A DNA stretch of 51,900 nt from Amanita rubescens (taxonomy: Eukaryota > Basidiomycota > Agaricomycetes > Agaricales > Amanitaceae), in the NCBI GenBank assembly GCA_015039365.1, contig WION01000373.1:1-51900 (forward strand), written 5' to 3'. How positions within the stretch are numbered: the stretch's first letter is position 1; each line of letters starts with the position of its first letter. The notes under the pieces were generated by a model. It was not told where the DNA came from and made no database searches. It was given only the letters and a program-made list of their open reading frames with translations. Shown here piece by piece: positions 22,404 through 33,803 of this stretch. The translations under genes and the position numbers were made by a program.

Positions 22404-22757
22404 TCAAAAACACGCCAAGTTCTCCCGCTCATCCGCCTCCCACAGCAGAACATCATCATCACATTCCAACTCCTTTGCTCCGCTCGCTCGAAAGGCCTCC
22501 AACACCGTAGACGCATGGAAGTTGCACCACAACAAAACAAGCCTCTTGAACGGTAGACTCGACTCACGCGCAAATTTCTTCAGTAACTCGTCATTGAAAC
22601 CACTCCGCACGGCATCATATATCCCATGCAACGCAATGCACTCCGGCATTAGAAATGGCGGCCCCCTCTCATCCTCTCCGAATAAACACGCTTGCGTGAC
22701 TGCAAACCGGCGTACGCTCCGACACCTCAATGCAAAACACCTCAATGCGTTGCGCAC
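22404..22757 (-). other. Unassigned open frame
   Basis: A 118-codon minus frame opening with GTG, not ATG, and readable back to about 22790. It contains SGFNDELLKKFARESSLPFK and LWCNFHASTVLEAFRASGA, which look like folded helical protein rather than random translation. No domain is recognised, no neighbouring exon could be joined, and it partly faces the AAA pseudogene. It may be an exon of a decayed gene. Confidence 0.2.
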
Positions 22758-22850
22758 CGATGTTGTATCCTCATTGGTCCATTCGTAATCAAGCCGATCG
22801 CTTTCAATTTCCGGCTCACGCGAGCCATCTAAAGCTTAGACGGCATAAGC

Positions 22851-24193
22851 TTGTTCGAGAAGACGGAATACCTGGAGGTTGTCTGCGATATTATCCACCA
22901 CGACGGGCAAGAATTTGGCTTTTCGAGGCGTATCTTCGAGATCGAGAAGTATCCTGGCACCCGACCCATCGCAAATCTCCCCGTCTACCCCCTGCAATAC
23001 CATGACAATAACCATGGAGTTTATTCACGGGCCGTCGAGCTTGGGAAACGTTTGGTGCAATTGCCTACCCATTGCTTCCGCGAAATCAAGGGTCGGCATC
23101 TCGTCGTTTGCAATCCCCTCCCACTCCTGTCCTACGACTCTCGTCGGGTTGGTCACGGTGAAACTGAACCGTTTTTTGTTCGTCTTTTCTTTGCAATCCT
23201 CTCTTGCTCCTGCCCTAACGAAAGCCAAAGGTGAACGGCCGTGTTATGATCAGTCCATTGGCATACGCGCGATTTCACTCAACAATATCTCCAACGGTTC
23301 ATCATGCCTTGAAGGACGACAGTCTTACGGACGACCAGTATGCCATATGTTCGCCCATTCTGATGGGGTTTGCCTTTGACCGCAAGATCTGGGGTACATA
23401 TGATGTTTACGACTTTTGTGTCTAATATCTTACAGGCGAATTTGGTCTGAGGCACGCGTGCGACGTGGATTGGGACGACGCAGCCTTTGATGCCCTTGTC
23501 CTCAGTAAGAAGCAAAAGACGCCTTGGTGTGCCAGCATGCTAAAAAGGAAACCAACTTCGACGACATTATCAAAGGCAAAGGACAGTGACTCATTGGATT
23601 GCTTGCTGGGACTCCGGGCTGCGGTAAAATGCTGGCGGCACGTGGCAGAAGGAACCCACAAGCCTCTGTACGTTCTCAGTGCAGGCGAACTCGGCATCAT
23701 CACATCGACTTCATTGGAGAGCACGCTAGTGAGAGCCCTTGAACTTGCCCAGATGTGGGATGCAGTGCTTCTGCTCGACGAGGCCAAGGTCTTTCTCACG
23801 CAGCGGAAATTTTCAGACCTAGAGCGCAACGCTCTGGTGTCCATCTTCCCCCGTCGACTCGAATACGAACATGCTGGAGCACTGTGATCCCGGTTTCGAA
23901 AGTGCGTAGTCAGATCATCCTACCTTCCCTTAACTTATATATGATACAGGTCGTATCCACTTTTCCGCCTCTCATCGCATCAATGGTCGTCAAGTACGCT
24001 TTCCACATTGTACGAATTCACTGCTACATTTCTACTAATTCCTCATTCAGATCAGCAGCGCGCAAACGGCCCGCCTCCGGGTGCCCTTCTGAAGGATATA
24101 GATCTTGTACTCAGCGTCTCGAATGATTGGGAAAAAGCAACGCAAAAAACGACGCGCCGTGGACCAGCGGTGGACGAGGGGGATATTCTGTAG
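22851..24193 (+). pseudogene. AAA+ ATPase pseudogene (fungal type with N-terminal extension)
   Basis: Fragments in several frames reproduce a known fungal AAA+ layout. An N-terminal region has ANLPVYPLQYH and GKRLVQLPTHCFREIKG. NGRVMI and LTDDQYAICSPILMGFAF follow from 23231. A Walker A segment reads LLAGTPGCGKMLA near 23600. Then come HKPLYVLSAGELG, a Walker B LLLDEAKVFL (about 23775, with DEAK for the usual DEAD), RNALVSIFPRRLEYEHAG, and a sensor-like RIHFS near 23950. A TGA at 23587-23589 interrupts just before Walker A, and the frame changes immediately after it. No frame carries the whole protein. Family members are often expanded in mushrooms; this copy cannot make an intact ATPase. Confidence 0.75.
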
Positions 24194-24402
24194 CATTCTA
24201 CTATTGTACTACTTGACGACAAAGATTTTTCGATGAAGGAAAGAGAGCCCATAGTTTCCCATGGCTTAAACAATAACCCATTCGTAATCAGAAATGTTGT
24301 ACACCATTCACTAAGCTTTAAGAAGACCCAGATTTCGCGCTCTTTAAAAACAGAGTAGGCCAACAACCGTTAGCGGTTCAACTTCCATCGTCAACATGTT
24401 TT

Positions 24403-25731
24403 CTAGACATTCTCACATAGTCCCAAGGCAGGTCTTTTGAACGACATGGACAATCGGGCCATTGTCGGTTCGAGCGGCACATCCTCGCGTCTCACAGATA
24501 TTAACCTCGACTCTTCGCTCCGCGTTTCCAATAGACCAGACATCGCGGTCATAAGCATCTCAGCATCATCTCGGCCCTGGAAACATGTCACCTCCAATTC
24601 TCGCAAATTAGGCAGGCAAACGCCATCATTCATCCGTGTAATATGCCCTACAAGGAAAGAGCCACGTTGAAAAGTCGCCGTCTTGATGCAGAGCTTCTCG
24701 ATGCTCGAAAGTAACTTCATAAGATCGGACGACAGTATAGATTCGCAGTCATCCAGTGTCAATCTGCGAATGCGACATGATGAATGACGGATAAAATATG
24801 ATAGATCTTCAGCGAAGATAACCGAATGATACCCTTCCTCCCGGTCGAACATTGGACACCAATCCACCCAGAGATGTTCCAGTAAAGGCGCTTCGAGCCG
24901 TCTCAGTATTGTAAAAGGAGAGTATACTGGGACTGAAAGGAACCGGAGAGAGGGAAGCCGGATAGGGGAAGAGCACCAGTCACGAACATTCCGGCGCCAG
25001 ATGGACATTTTGTCCATGCGTAGCTCCTCGACATTCCGTAATTGTGATAAAATTGTTTCCAGATTATTATTGTCAATGACATCTCCAAAGTTTGTCGTGG
25101 GTATCTTGACTTTCGTCAACTGCGACCAAGGAAACTTGAGCACCCATTCTCCCAACCATCCGGGAAGCTCAAGTTCAGTAAGGCACGGTGCGGCGGTAAA
25201 TGGGTTGCAAAGCTGGAAATCTGCCAAGCCGTGCCTTTCCACCCAGATCCATAGCGACTCGACAATCGGCATTTTACATTTGAGAAGATCAAGTAGTGAA
25301 GAAGTCTCGTGGCACAGTGACAGGTGCACCCTTTCCCATCTTTCAGAACAAGACAGCAACAGCTTCCACGTCGTCCTAGGAAAGTTGTCGTTGTCGCCAA
25401 AAGACAAAGTGTGGACAGTTATGGTGAGCGGTAGCTGCTTGGATCGCTCAAGGTACAAGAGTGTACGCCGACTCATTTCGCGGAGGTAATCCTCGCTAAT
25501 GTCCGAGTTGGAACAATGCTGTAGGAAAAGAGAAGTCCATAGACGTGGGCAGGATAAAAATATCTCCCTCCAGCGCTTGCAAACTTGTCCTACAGCCCAT
25601 GGGAACTCATCAGAACACGGGTTATTATCCAGAACATGGAGAGAGATAGCATTATCCGAGTCGCAGAGGTGCTGAAATATTTCGCAGAGAATTTCGGAGG
25701 GTATTGTTTCGACTGCCACGTTGTCGTACAT
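24403..25731 (-). CDS. F-box protein with degenerate LRR-like C-terminus (442 aa, single exon)
   Basis: ATG 25729-25731 to TAG 24403. The N-terminus ETIPSEILCEIFQHL (about 8-22), followed by VGQVCKRWREIFLSCPRLW (about 47-65), is the F-box pattern of Agaricomycete proteins of this class, which recruit SCF ubiquitin ligase through Skp1. The remainder contains repeated hydrophobic leucine-spaced segments (e.g. LTELELPGWLGEW, LPSLRFLSVPVYSP, IRRLTLDDCE, LPNLRELEVTCFQG), consistent with an irregular leucine-rich repeat substrate-binding domain. Substrates are unknown. No intron is needed. The gene is flanked on both sides by pseudogenes but is itself intact. Confidence 0.85.
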   Translation of the reverse strand: MYDNVAVETIPSEILCEIFQHLCDSDNAISLHVLDNNPCSDEFPWAVGQVCKRWREIFLSCPRLWTSLFLQHCSNSDISEDYLREMSRRTLLYLERSKQLPLTITVHTLSFGDNDNFPRTTWKLLLSCSERWERVHLSLCHETSSLLDLLKCKMPIVESLWIWVERHGLADFQLCNPFTAAPCLTELELPGWLGEWVLKFPWSQLTKVKIPTTNFGDVIDNNNLETILSQLRNVEELRMDKMSIWRRNVRDWCSSPIRLPSLRFLSVPVYSPFTILRRLEAPLLEHLWVDWCPMFDREEGYHSVIFAEDLSYFIRHSSCRIRRLTLDDCESILSSDLMKLLSSIEKLCIKTATFQRGSFLVGHITRMNDGVCLPNLRELEVTCFQGRDDAEMLMTAMSGLLETRSEESRLISVRREDVPLEPTMARLSMSFKRPALGLCENV

Positions 25732-26644
25732 GACCAGAGTTTAGAGCAATCAAGGTAAGTTTTTGTTCAGGCTATGGCCAGTTCTGTATATCTCTCCTTT
25801 CCAAAGTATGATGGTGTTGAGGGATCCATAGTTTCCCACGACATACCTTATTAAATAAATGGCGGCATATTCCGAATGTCAAACATGTCAATACACTACG
25901 TTCGTCGCACTGCCGCAGGCCGCGCCCGCAACTTTCTCTAGACCTTGATGTTGGAAATCCTCAACATTTGCCTGGGACAGAGTGGATTCCTGGTCCTACC
26001 AGTATATTACCAGCCTGGGGGAATTAGGCCGCGACGGTTTTTCCTGCAGCCCTGCTGCGGGTGATCATGCCATTTGGTCCGTCTTCGCATCCAAATCAAG
26101 AAGCAGCCCAATGAATGGATCAGAACTCAACCCGTCTTCAACGACCTCACCAACGGTCTTCTTTCCTCCAGCTTTGAAATTTCTAGACTCGAAACTTTGT
26201 TTTACGACGCCAACGGTTTCTTGCTTTCCTGCGTCATCATACTAGGATTAGGACCACAAGGTCAGTCCTTTCAACTCGGTCCCTGTTAAGTCTTGACTTA
26301 CTCAGAGAAGATATAGGAGCGCTGAATCTCCAGCCTCCAGGTCTCCACATTCCAAGCTGCACACGTGTACACCCCAGATTACCCAAGATTGACCTTGTGG
26401 CCCGATAAAACTTCAGTCATGATTGCAAAATTATAGCCTCGTTTTAGGGTACACCCCTCCAATATGTCATGTAAGTCCAGGGCTTGACGGAAGTACCTGA
26501 TCGATCCTGATCTTCCTTCTTTGTCTCTAGCCTGCCAGGAATAATGAGTCCGCCAAAACCTTAGCCAGCTCAGAAGTGCTGGTGCTATCCGTAAGTCAAA
26601 TTTAACATGTGCGGTCTTCCTCGTCTCACCGTCTTGACGTCTCC
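25732..26644. other. Intergenic stretch with unassigned short frames
   Basis: A plus frame around 26074-26289 has a protein-like segment (FNDLTNGLLSSSFEISRLET) but no recognisable family, start or partner exon. A minus frame at 26379-26669 shows nothing. Possibly remnants of another gene. Confidence 0.3.
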
Positions 26645-27773
26645 CCATCTGTCCATCAACCATTCCCACCCGCTCTGATACACTCTGACTAGCTGGAATA
26701 TCTGGCAGAACCTTCTCGATCGTAGAAGGTGGGGGAAAGGGCGGGGGGCATGCACTAATTAGGACAACATCGAGCGTGTGGATCGTCAGTTGCTTCGAGA
26801 TAGGACGTCAGTATTCCACACTTCATGCTCTCAGCCACGCCGCAAAAAGTTTCATATTGACCATCGTCTCCAGGAATCGTAATAACCGGATCCGTGTCTT
26901 TAACGATATCTCGAGAATAGTCAACGACGTACTGAATAACGGCGCGCAACTTGCGATTGTCTCGTGCGATAGACACCTAAGTGTAAGCCCTGTTGGGCCC
27001 GACGAACCCAGTCTCTCATGTTAATATATGTGCGACAGGGCGTTGTATTACTTCAACGCCATAAACCCGAGTAACAACAAAGAGTGGTTGATAATTCATC
27101 TGGTCAAGTATGATGAGGTTATGAATGGTAACTCTGAAGGTCCTTGGATGTACACCACGCTGAAGCATGTATCATGGCCAGAATCAAAGGCAAATCACTT
27201 CAGAAGGATTCGGACATGGCCTGCGAGCGATTTCCCGGATTTGGTACGATGCTGCATCCACTTATTTCGATCGTACGCTCACGACATGGCATCGACAGCT
27301 ATTGTTTGACGACGAGGCGTTCAACAACCTCGTCAGGACAGAATTAGGTACACTAGGAATTTTATCTTTTCCTTTTGGCATTCTTATTCACACTTTGTAA
27401 GGTGTAACATTTTAGCTCGTCCGCAACCAACAAGGCATTGATGCGAGGCGACGTGCGAAAGATATCACGATCCTCAAAAACACAGTCTGCGCACAAACGC
27501 ATTGTTATAGGCTATAGCGAGTCGCCCACCACCTGGATTGACCTCATTCGCAAAGGAGAAGATATCGTCGATCCCTCCACGCCTTACCGATGGGGCTACG
27601 CGCTGAATGTCGCCCCTAGCCATGCTCGCGTATTCAACCTCCTCGTAAAGCCAAATACTTTGCTGGCTGATGGATGCCGGCCAAATCTGATGACTGGTGA
27701 CTTCAAGCGGAGAATTATAAGCTTCCGAGGATTCCTCCAAGATACAACTATCACGATTATCACGTTGGTTTAA
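26645..27773 (+). pseudogene. Decayed MDP-1-like HAD phosphatase
   Basis: Exon-sized fragments follow the order of the magnesium-dependent (acid) phosphatase family: WNIWQNLLDRRRWGKGRGA, DNIERVDRQLLRDR, RIRVFNDISRIVNDVLNNGA, LAIVSCDRH, CDRALYYFNAINPS, ESKANHFRRIRTW, LLFDDEAFNN and ELGVTF. Several joins are normal GT...AG introns. Defects: the N-terminal catalytic DxD expected before WxIWQN is not there (LTSWNIW). An in-frame TAG at 27413-27415 interrupts VTF-LVRNQQG. The splice before CDRALYY lacks a usable acceptor. After 27510, WIDLIRKGEDIVD and RWGYALNVA recall, from memory, a C-terminal domain that follows the phosphatase in some mushroom proteins. The intact family removes phosphate through a phospho-aspartate intermediate; this copy should be inactive. 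Confidence 0.7.
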
Positions 27774-28168
27774 GTTCGACGTGATATCGGTCAATCGGAT
27801 TTCAAATCCGAAAGAATCCAGTCCAGTCCATCCGCTCAAAGGTTTGCGAGACGCTAGAGCTATATAGTAAATCATATCGACGCGACTTTCCTTGTATGGT
27901 GCTATTCTTAGTATTTTACGTATAGAAATCAACTTCCTTATGTCGAAAATTACGATACACTTTTTTTGCATACCTTTCCCGGGCTGGCGCCGGACATCGA
28001 ACAAACTAGAACAATGGCGAAGCGTGCACGGTGATATCCATGCCTACCAAATCAGGTGAAAACTTGAAAGCCTGCCGAACTTGAAGCTTTGATTGCTTGG
28101 CCTTTACTGGATCAGTATTACCATACCTCCGATTGACACAGACACTAAATCCAACATCCCACATCATC
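27774..28168. other. Intergenic stretch
   Basis: No gene seen between the phosphatase relic and the lectin start codon. The last 100-150 bp presumably contain the lectin promoter; no TATA box was recognised. Confidence 0.4.
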
Positions 28169-28878
28169 ATGTCTTTCGATGGCAGCAACATTAAGAATGT
28201 CGGCTCAAACTCGTATGTCGACCTTTGGGGGGGCAGTAAGTTTGCCTCTGGATCGCCCATCGCCCTTTACACCCCGTTAAACAAGAGCCCATCTGGAACC
28301 CCCAACCAACAGGTATGTTTGCTGTCATTTTATGCTTGATAATAGACTCAGAGTTGGCTTCTCTCAGTGGAGGATCATCCCCGTGCTAGCGGGCAGAAAC
28401 TTGTTCACTATTCAGAGTGTCCTTACCGGGCAATACGTTAGTCTAGACAGTAACAATCTGAGCCAGCCCAAAGCGGTTTGTATTCTTTAATAACTTGTTG
28501 ATTCCTGCTCATTGTACCCAACACACTGACTTTCACTAGAACATGGCGGTAGTCACTAGTGACGTCTCTATGCCTTGGGAGATCAAGAATAGTGGCAATG
28601 CAGACTACACGTACGTTCATTCTCACCACTTCGAATTCTTGCCAGTAAATGATTTTTGCATGATCAACATCTCCATAGTATCAAAGTTCCATACACCGAT
28701 CTCTTTTGGAGTGTTGCCAACGGGGCTGCTCCCGGCACACAGGTTCGTCCTCTGTTAAAAGTAGTGTCTCTTCTTCTCTCTCTCACTACAAGCGCAGATT
28801 ACCCTTGCTACTGGGAATGGCTCAGACGGTCAGAAGTGGATCACTTTCACCACTCTTCCAAGTCACGGCAGAGAATAG
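28169..28878 (+). CDS. Ricin-B-type beta-trefoil lectin (155 aa, five exons)
   Basis: A carbohydrate-binding protein of the single-domain mushroom lectin type. Exons 28169-28312, 28368-28475, 28540-28610, 28679-28742 and 28798-28878 join in frame with GT...AG introns of 55-68 bp. Trefoil signs are the repeated Q-x-W-like positions (NQQ spliced to WRIIPV; GQKWITFTTL), a central LTGQYVSLDSN and GSPIALYTPLN, which recur at about 40-50 residue spacing. There is no signal peptide, so it is expected in the cytoplasm, as for many fruiting-body defence lectins active against grazers. No enzymatic (A-chain-like) domain is attached. Sugar specificity and activity cannot be read from the sequence. Confidence 0.7.
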
Positions 28879-29299
28879 ATAGATGCACATTGGGTCGATC
28901 TTTTCGATTGTACTATTAGTAAAGTGCCTTGTCTCGCCAAATTGATGAGTTCCGTATGAAACGGCTATCCAACCTGAGAACTATCTTGCTAGTCTCATCC
29001 CGTTGCGTCCATTAGTAGAACGTGGTATTGATGCACGAGTGATATAAGGTGATATATCAAGGCCAGTCGCTGCCTTTCGTCCATTCATCGATCGAATTCG
29101 ATCGTTGATCATCTCGGATCACCTGCCGTTGATCGAGTCCGTGGCTTCAGTGGCACCAAGTTCGAAAGAGATATTTTCGTGCTGCTACTCTTATATCGCA
29201 AGACCTCAATCATGATCAATACGTCCACCGATAAGGGCGGGTTCGACGTTTTGATGCTATGCCATATCGGGTTCATACGGCCGTATTATTGTACCCTTA
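28879..29299. other. Intergenic between convergent genes
   Basis: No gene recognised between the 3' ends of the lectin (+) and the GT90 gene (-). Confidence 0.5.
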
Positions 29300-31140
29300 C
29301 TACGCATTAAAATCATCCCGTCCATCTCTTTCCCCACTCAACCTCGCAATCTCCAAAATCAATCTCCAGAAATACGCCGTCATATCTTCCTTTCTCCAAA
29401 ACGTCCTACTCCATTCCCGTCCAGCACTGGCAATTTCCTTCGCTAGCTCATCTTCACCATCTCGTCCGGGTATAGCCTTCGCTCTCCGTCCACCCGGAGA
29501 GTCCTCTTCCCCAGTATCAAATCCACCCCTAAAGAAAACCAGCGCGTCGTAGAGATCGCTATAATCCACTTGGATAGGCACGTAATGCACCCACGGCTGG
29601 ATCCGATCCAACCACCACTCCGGATACACCGTCGCCTTGAACACCAACGCGTTGCTCGTAATGAGCCGTTTAAACCTAGACGACCAACCGTGTCCATCCA
29701 CGTCAACGAAATATTTGTGTTTCCCCGCATCGAGACCGCCCGAATCGTGCTTGGCGAGGAAAGGGAACTGCGTAGAGAGGTAATTGCAGTAACCCGGTTC
29801 GCATCCGATTGGGAATCCGGTGAAGGATATATCTGTCATAGCTGGGTTGAGGAGCGATCGTTTGACCGTCGTTCCTGTTCCAACCGCAGTTTTTCGGCGT
29901 TTTCGTGGATCGAGAGAAGTAGGTAATAGGACTGACTCGAATCCCTCTAGTTGGTTCGTGATATTCACCAATCGAGGGCGTTGGCTCCACCTCCATCGCG
30001 TGGTTTCGCCAAAGTTCATGCCGGTGTTGCTACCCCGCCAGAAGATTCTCTCGTCGATTTTTTCGTCCCAAGGGAGGTCGTTTTGGCGAGGGTAAGAGTC
30101 TTCGACCCAGGCGACGAAGCTTGGGGGGGTGATGTCGTGGAAGAGGGGGGTGGTGCAATAGGCGAATTGGAGGGCGAGGTGGGGTTGCAGAGGGAATGGG
30201 GCGATATCGTGGGCTGTGTATTGGCCGTGGTGGTGGAAGAGGTGGGGGTGGGTGCAGGGATCCATAGCTGGGAGGTGGGTGTGGATGAAAGTTTTTGGGT
30301 GTATGCGTGGTGAGGGGCGGACGGAGCGGTCGATGGGGGTGTCGAGGGAGTGGTATGGACGTGCCGGAGAACCGGGCGGGCATGTTGCACGATAGCCGAT
30401 TGAAGATGGGGGCGGAAATGCGGCGAGGTTGACATCTGGTCAGTTGTTAGATTGTTTTCAGCGAGCAGATAGGGGCTTAGCTAACATGATCCATTGCGAG
30501 CAGCGTCTACGTAGGCTTGACGGATTTCGTAATTCGTGAGTAGATTCGGGTTGTCATGTGGGGAAAAGATGAGCCTAAAGTTGGGTAACTGATCGTCAAC
30601 GGGTTCTAGCAAGGCGAGAATTTCATCCAAGCCGCGGAGAAGAGCCCGTTGTTGCCACGTTTCTGGATCTGAAAAGGAAGTGCGAGCGAGATACGTTGGG
30701 TTGAAGGACGCATTTTTCGCGATGGTGAATGTGTCGGTGGTACGTTCTTGTTTTCCTTGAGTATTTTTAAAGTCTGATGGTGATATGCCCCAAAAAGGTT
30801 CCAACCCCTTGATAATGGAATCGTAATCGTCTAGAAGTTGAACCCCGTGGGATTTGGCCCAATGGAACCATTTATCAAAACCTTTTGGAGGAGGGCGACC
30901 GTACCGACGCTTGTACTCGGCTATCGCCTGGGGTAGTGTTTGACTGGCGTGGGCGAGCCGATTTGCCCACGTAGCTTTATTGATTTGGATTAGTTCGTAA
31001 ATGGGATGCGGTGCATCTGGGTTGACTTGTAGTAAGCCATTTGACAAGTAGATGTGTTTCCTAGTAGTTGAAGGAATAAAATAGATGATGAGACATAAGA
31101 GACCAGTGAGCGCACATGCAAGTTTGCGTTGGCGAGGCAT
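29300..31140 (-). CDS. Glycosyltransferase family 90 (CAP10-domain) protein
   Basis: Two exons, 31140-30486 and 30435-29300, joined over a 50 bp intron (GTTAGC...GACCAG), give 596 aa. Residues about 8-25 (ACALTGLLCLIIYFIPS) form a signal anchor, predicting a type II Golgi membrane protein. The stem is followed by the CAP10/GT90 core: WRGSNTG (about 351-357), FTGFPIGC, then HKYFVDVDGHGWSSRFKRL (about 458-476), SNALVFK, YPEWW, VHYVPIQVDYSDLYDALVFF. These match enzymes that transfer sugars such as xylose in capsule or wall glycan synthesis. Donor and acceptor here are unknown. The gene is divergent from the bZIP gene 115 bp away. Degenerate pieces of it recur at 37.5-38.3, 45.0-45.8 and 46.4-46.7 kb. 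Confidence 0.9.
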
Positions 31141-31255
31141 TGATTGGAGCCCCTTTTTTTTCTTTTTCTGACGCGTTGGTGGGAAGTCACGTGCTGAGAA
31201 AGTATTACATCATCGAGAGTAGAACAGCGGGGTTGCTTAGAAAGGCAACAGAATA
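31141..31255. promoter_or_regulatory. 115 bp bidirectional promoter of GT90 and bZIP genes, with an E-box
   Basis: The two start codons face away from each other across only 115 bp. The segment contains the palindrome CACGTG at 31188-31193 (within AAGTCACGTGCTGA), a pyrimidine tract (31152-31168) next to the GT90 start, and ATTACATCATC toward the bZIP start. CACGTG is a known target of bHLH and some bZIP factors; autoregulation is only a hypothesis. Confidence 0.55.
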
Positions 31256-33803
31256 ATGCTTGTCGACAACAGTCATCCATCTCACCTCGGTGCAGATTTC
31301 GCCGATTTTATCAACACTGACCTCTTTGCGCCAGCCAATTCTTCTTCCTCATCTTCCCCCCCTTCAGACAATGATTCTTCTCCCCCTCAGTCACCTTTCC
31401 ACAGCTTATTGACTACCCCGCCCCAGGACCTGCCACCCGCAGCGTTTCCTGATTTTGGTATTTCATCGCTCGCTTCAGCTTCCCCCAATGGTTCCGGATT
31501 CTCTTTCTTAGACGACGAGTCGCTCAAGGACCCTGCCGCCTATGACTTCATGTCTTTGCCAGGGATGAACTCGATCATGCATTACCCCGGCATGCACATA
31601 CCGATGGATCTCCCCATGGGTTTCAACATGGATTCAGTCATGTCCATGGACGGTGTTTCATCCTCAGATCTCGCCAGTTATCTTGGTATCGATCCTGCTC
31701 TCGTTGGCACTCCTGCATCATCTAGCTCCACCACCCAGTTGGAAACGACGGAAGAGGAAGATTCTTCTTCTCAGGAAGCACAGCCCCCGCCACAGAAGCA
31801 AGCGGAAAAGATAGAGGAGCAAAAAGAACGTCTCACGCTTACGATTACGCCCGCAAAGGTGGGAGGACACGGAAAGTCAAGAAAGGGCACCGTACAAAGC
31901 GGTGGCATCGTCAAAAAGAGCGCTTCACCCGCATCACACAGCAGTCGAGATAAAGAAAATTCTAGTCTGTTGTCCACTACTTCCGGACAGTCCGCGGCGA
32001 CCATCGCAGCTAATGCGGCTGCACTGAAGAGGACCAAGGCTCGTGCCACATCCGAAGTTTCTAGCATCGGCGACTCGGAAGAGTCGCCCTTTACAGGGGC
32101 CGGCAACAATGACGATCTTGCCATCGACTGGCGCCCACCGCCCGAGGTGCTCGCAAAGATGTCTAGCAAAGAAAAACGGCAATTGAGGAATAAAATCTCT
32201 GCGCGTAATTTCCGTGTAAGACGAAAAGGTACAGTTTCAATTAACTCCTGTATCCGCTTTGCCGTGCTGACGCGTACGCTCGGCAGAATACATCACTACG
32301 CTCGAAGGGGATATTGCAGAACGGGACCGCCTCCTTGATGCCGTCCGAAGCGAGCTTGGTTCGACCCAATCAGAGAACCTAGCCTTACGTCAGGAGATTG
32401 CAGCGCTGAAGAAGATTCTTCTAGAAGGTCGGGGAACAGAGTCCCTTGCCAGCCTGAACCTTCCACCGCCAGCGCCCTTGGCTGTGTCAACCCTAGGTTC
32501 CATCTCGGGGACCCTGCCGGCAGCTGGGCCGAGTTCCGGATCAGCCATCCTCGGCGAATCGTCTACGTCACTGGCATCTACCAACGTGTCCGGCGTCATC
32601 GACCCCACTCTCACCCCGCATTCCAGTGCAACCAATGCAACCGGATCCCTCTCATTGCCAACTCCATCCTCCTCACCTCAACCCTCTTCATCTTCCCTTG
32701 GCTTGCTTACACCAAATACGCAGAAAGATCTTCCCACATCGCCGAGGTTGGGCGCCGCCGCTTTCTGGGGCGGTACTACCCGCTCCTCCTTCATGGGTAT
32801 GGGAGGAGGAATCACTCCCGTTCATACAGTTCTCATACCCGATCTGCACACCTTGGGTGCGGGTGGTGTCAACGAGGGTGTAACCAGGGGTGAGAAGAGC
32901 GTCACACGTGCCTTGCAGGAGAACATGAATCCTGCTCTCAATGGCACGTTGGTGAACAACAACGTCAACATATCGACGAACTTTGGTGTTCCGTCAAGTA
33001 TTAGCGGATTCGAGGGCTGGGCGGACAATAATCCGCTCACATTGAAGACATTAGACGCGTTCGTACATTTTTTTTCTCATCTCGACAGGTACTGACATGC
33101 TCCCCTGTACAGATACCGCATGCATCTTTGGGGAAAGATGGCAGCACAACAGCATTTCCAGAAAAGCCAACCAGTTCAAAATCACCGTCAACCTCCTACA
33201 TCTTCACTTACCGGCCTTGCATCAAACCTTCGTCCTCTTCATTTCTCATCTCCACCTTCTACCCCGGGTCCTTCTCATTCAACACTTTCTGCGCTCTTGT
33301 CCGGAAAGCATTCATCATTGGCATCCAGCTCGTACTCATCATCGTATGGCGGTCTACCAACACCTCCCGGTTCACCGAACCTCGGTTTCAAGGGCTCGTT
33401 CGAACGGTCCAAGGAGAAAGAGAAAGACCGCGAACAACGAGACCAAAATGCCGCGCTCGCTGTACTGGCGGGACAAACTCTATTCAAGAAGTTGGGCAGC
33501 GCATTCTGGGACGCGTTCAGCGGACACACGACTCCTTCGTCTTCTTCGTCTGTGACGGGGGCCGCCAAGAACTGGGATGTCGACAAGGTCCGCAAGGTCC
33601 TCGAGGGCAAGGCCGTCGTCAAAGTTGTAGACCTCGAACCCTCGGCTGCTGCCTTATCTAGCTTGACGGCGGGTATGGCCGCTATAAGCGTCGGTGGAGG
33701 TAGTTCGCGAGAAGAAAGCAAGAAGATGGAGGAGAGGAAGTGTCGGTGTACGGAAATTTTGGAGGAGAGCATGCGGAGTCTGACGGTGAGCAAGAAGTCA
33801 TAG
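31256..33803 (+). CDS. bZIP transcription factor (811 aa)
   Basis: Exons 31256-32228, 32287-33058 and 33113-33803 join in frame. The second junction uses donor GC|GTTCGT and acceptor GTACAG, giving LDAYRMHLWGKMAAQQ. Alternative splices shift the frame. The basic region at about 305-324 is KEKRQLRNKISARNFRVRRK with the N-x7-R signature (Asn312, Arg320). The zipper follows directly after the first intron (YITTLEGDIAERDRLLDAV... to about 370). The N-terminal 300 residues are a Ser/Pro/acidic probable activation region rich in Met-Gly-Pro segments. The C-terminal 440 residues are low-complexity with a possible helix VLAGQTLFKKLGSAFWDAF. Nuclear transcription regulator by family; targets unknown. 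A decayed fragment lies at 45.8-46.1 kb. Confidence 0.9.

Noticed and set aside
30016..30435. Alternative Ser/Pro/Thr-rich frames opposite or beside GT90 exon 2
   Set aside because: They overlap the GT90 core in another frame; only the GT90 frame joins exon 1 by a clean splice.
33128..33661. Alternative frame through bZIP exon 3
   Set aside because: It would require another splice and gives unnatural composition; the chosen frame has natural Ser/Pro/Gln-rich sequence continuous with LDAYRMHLWGKM.
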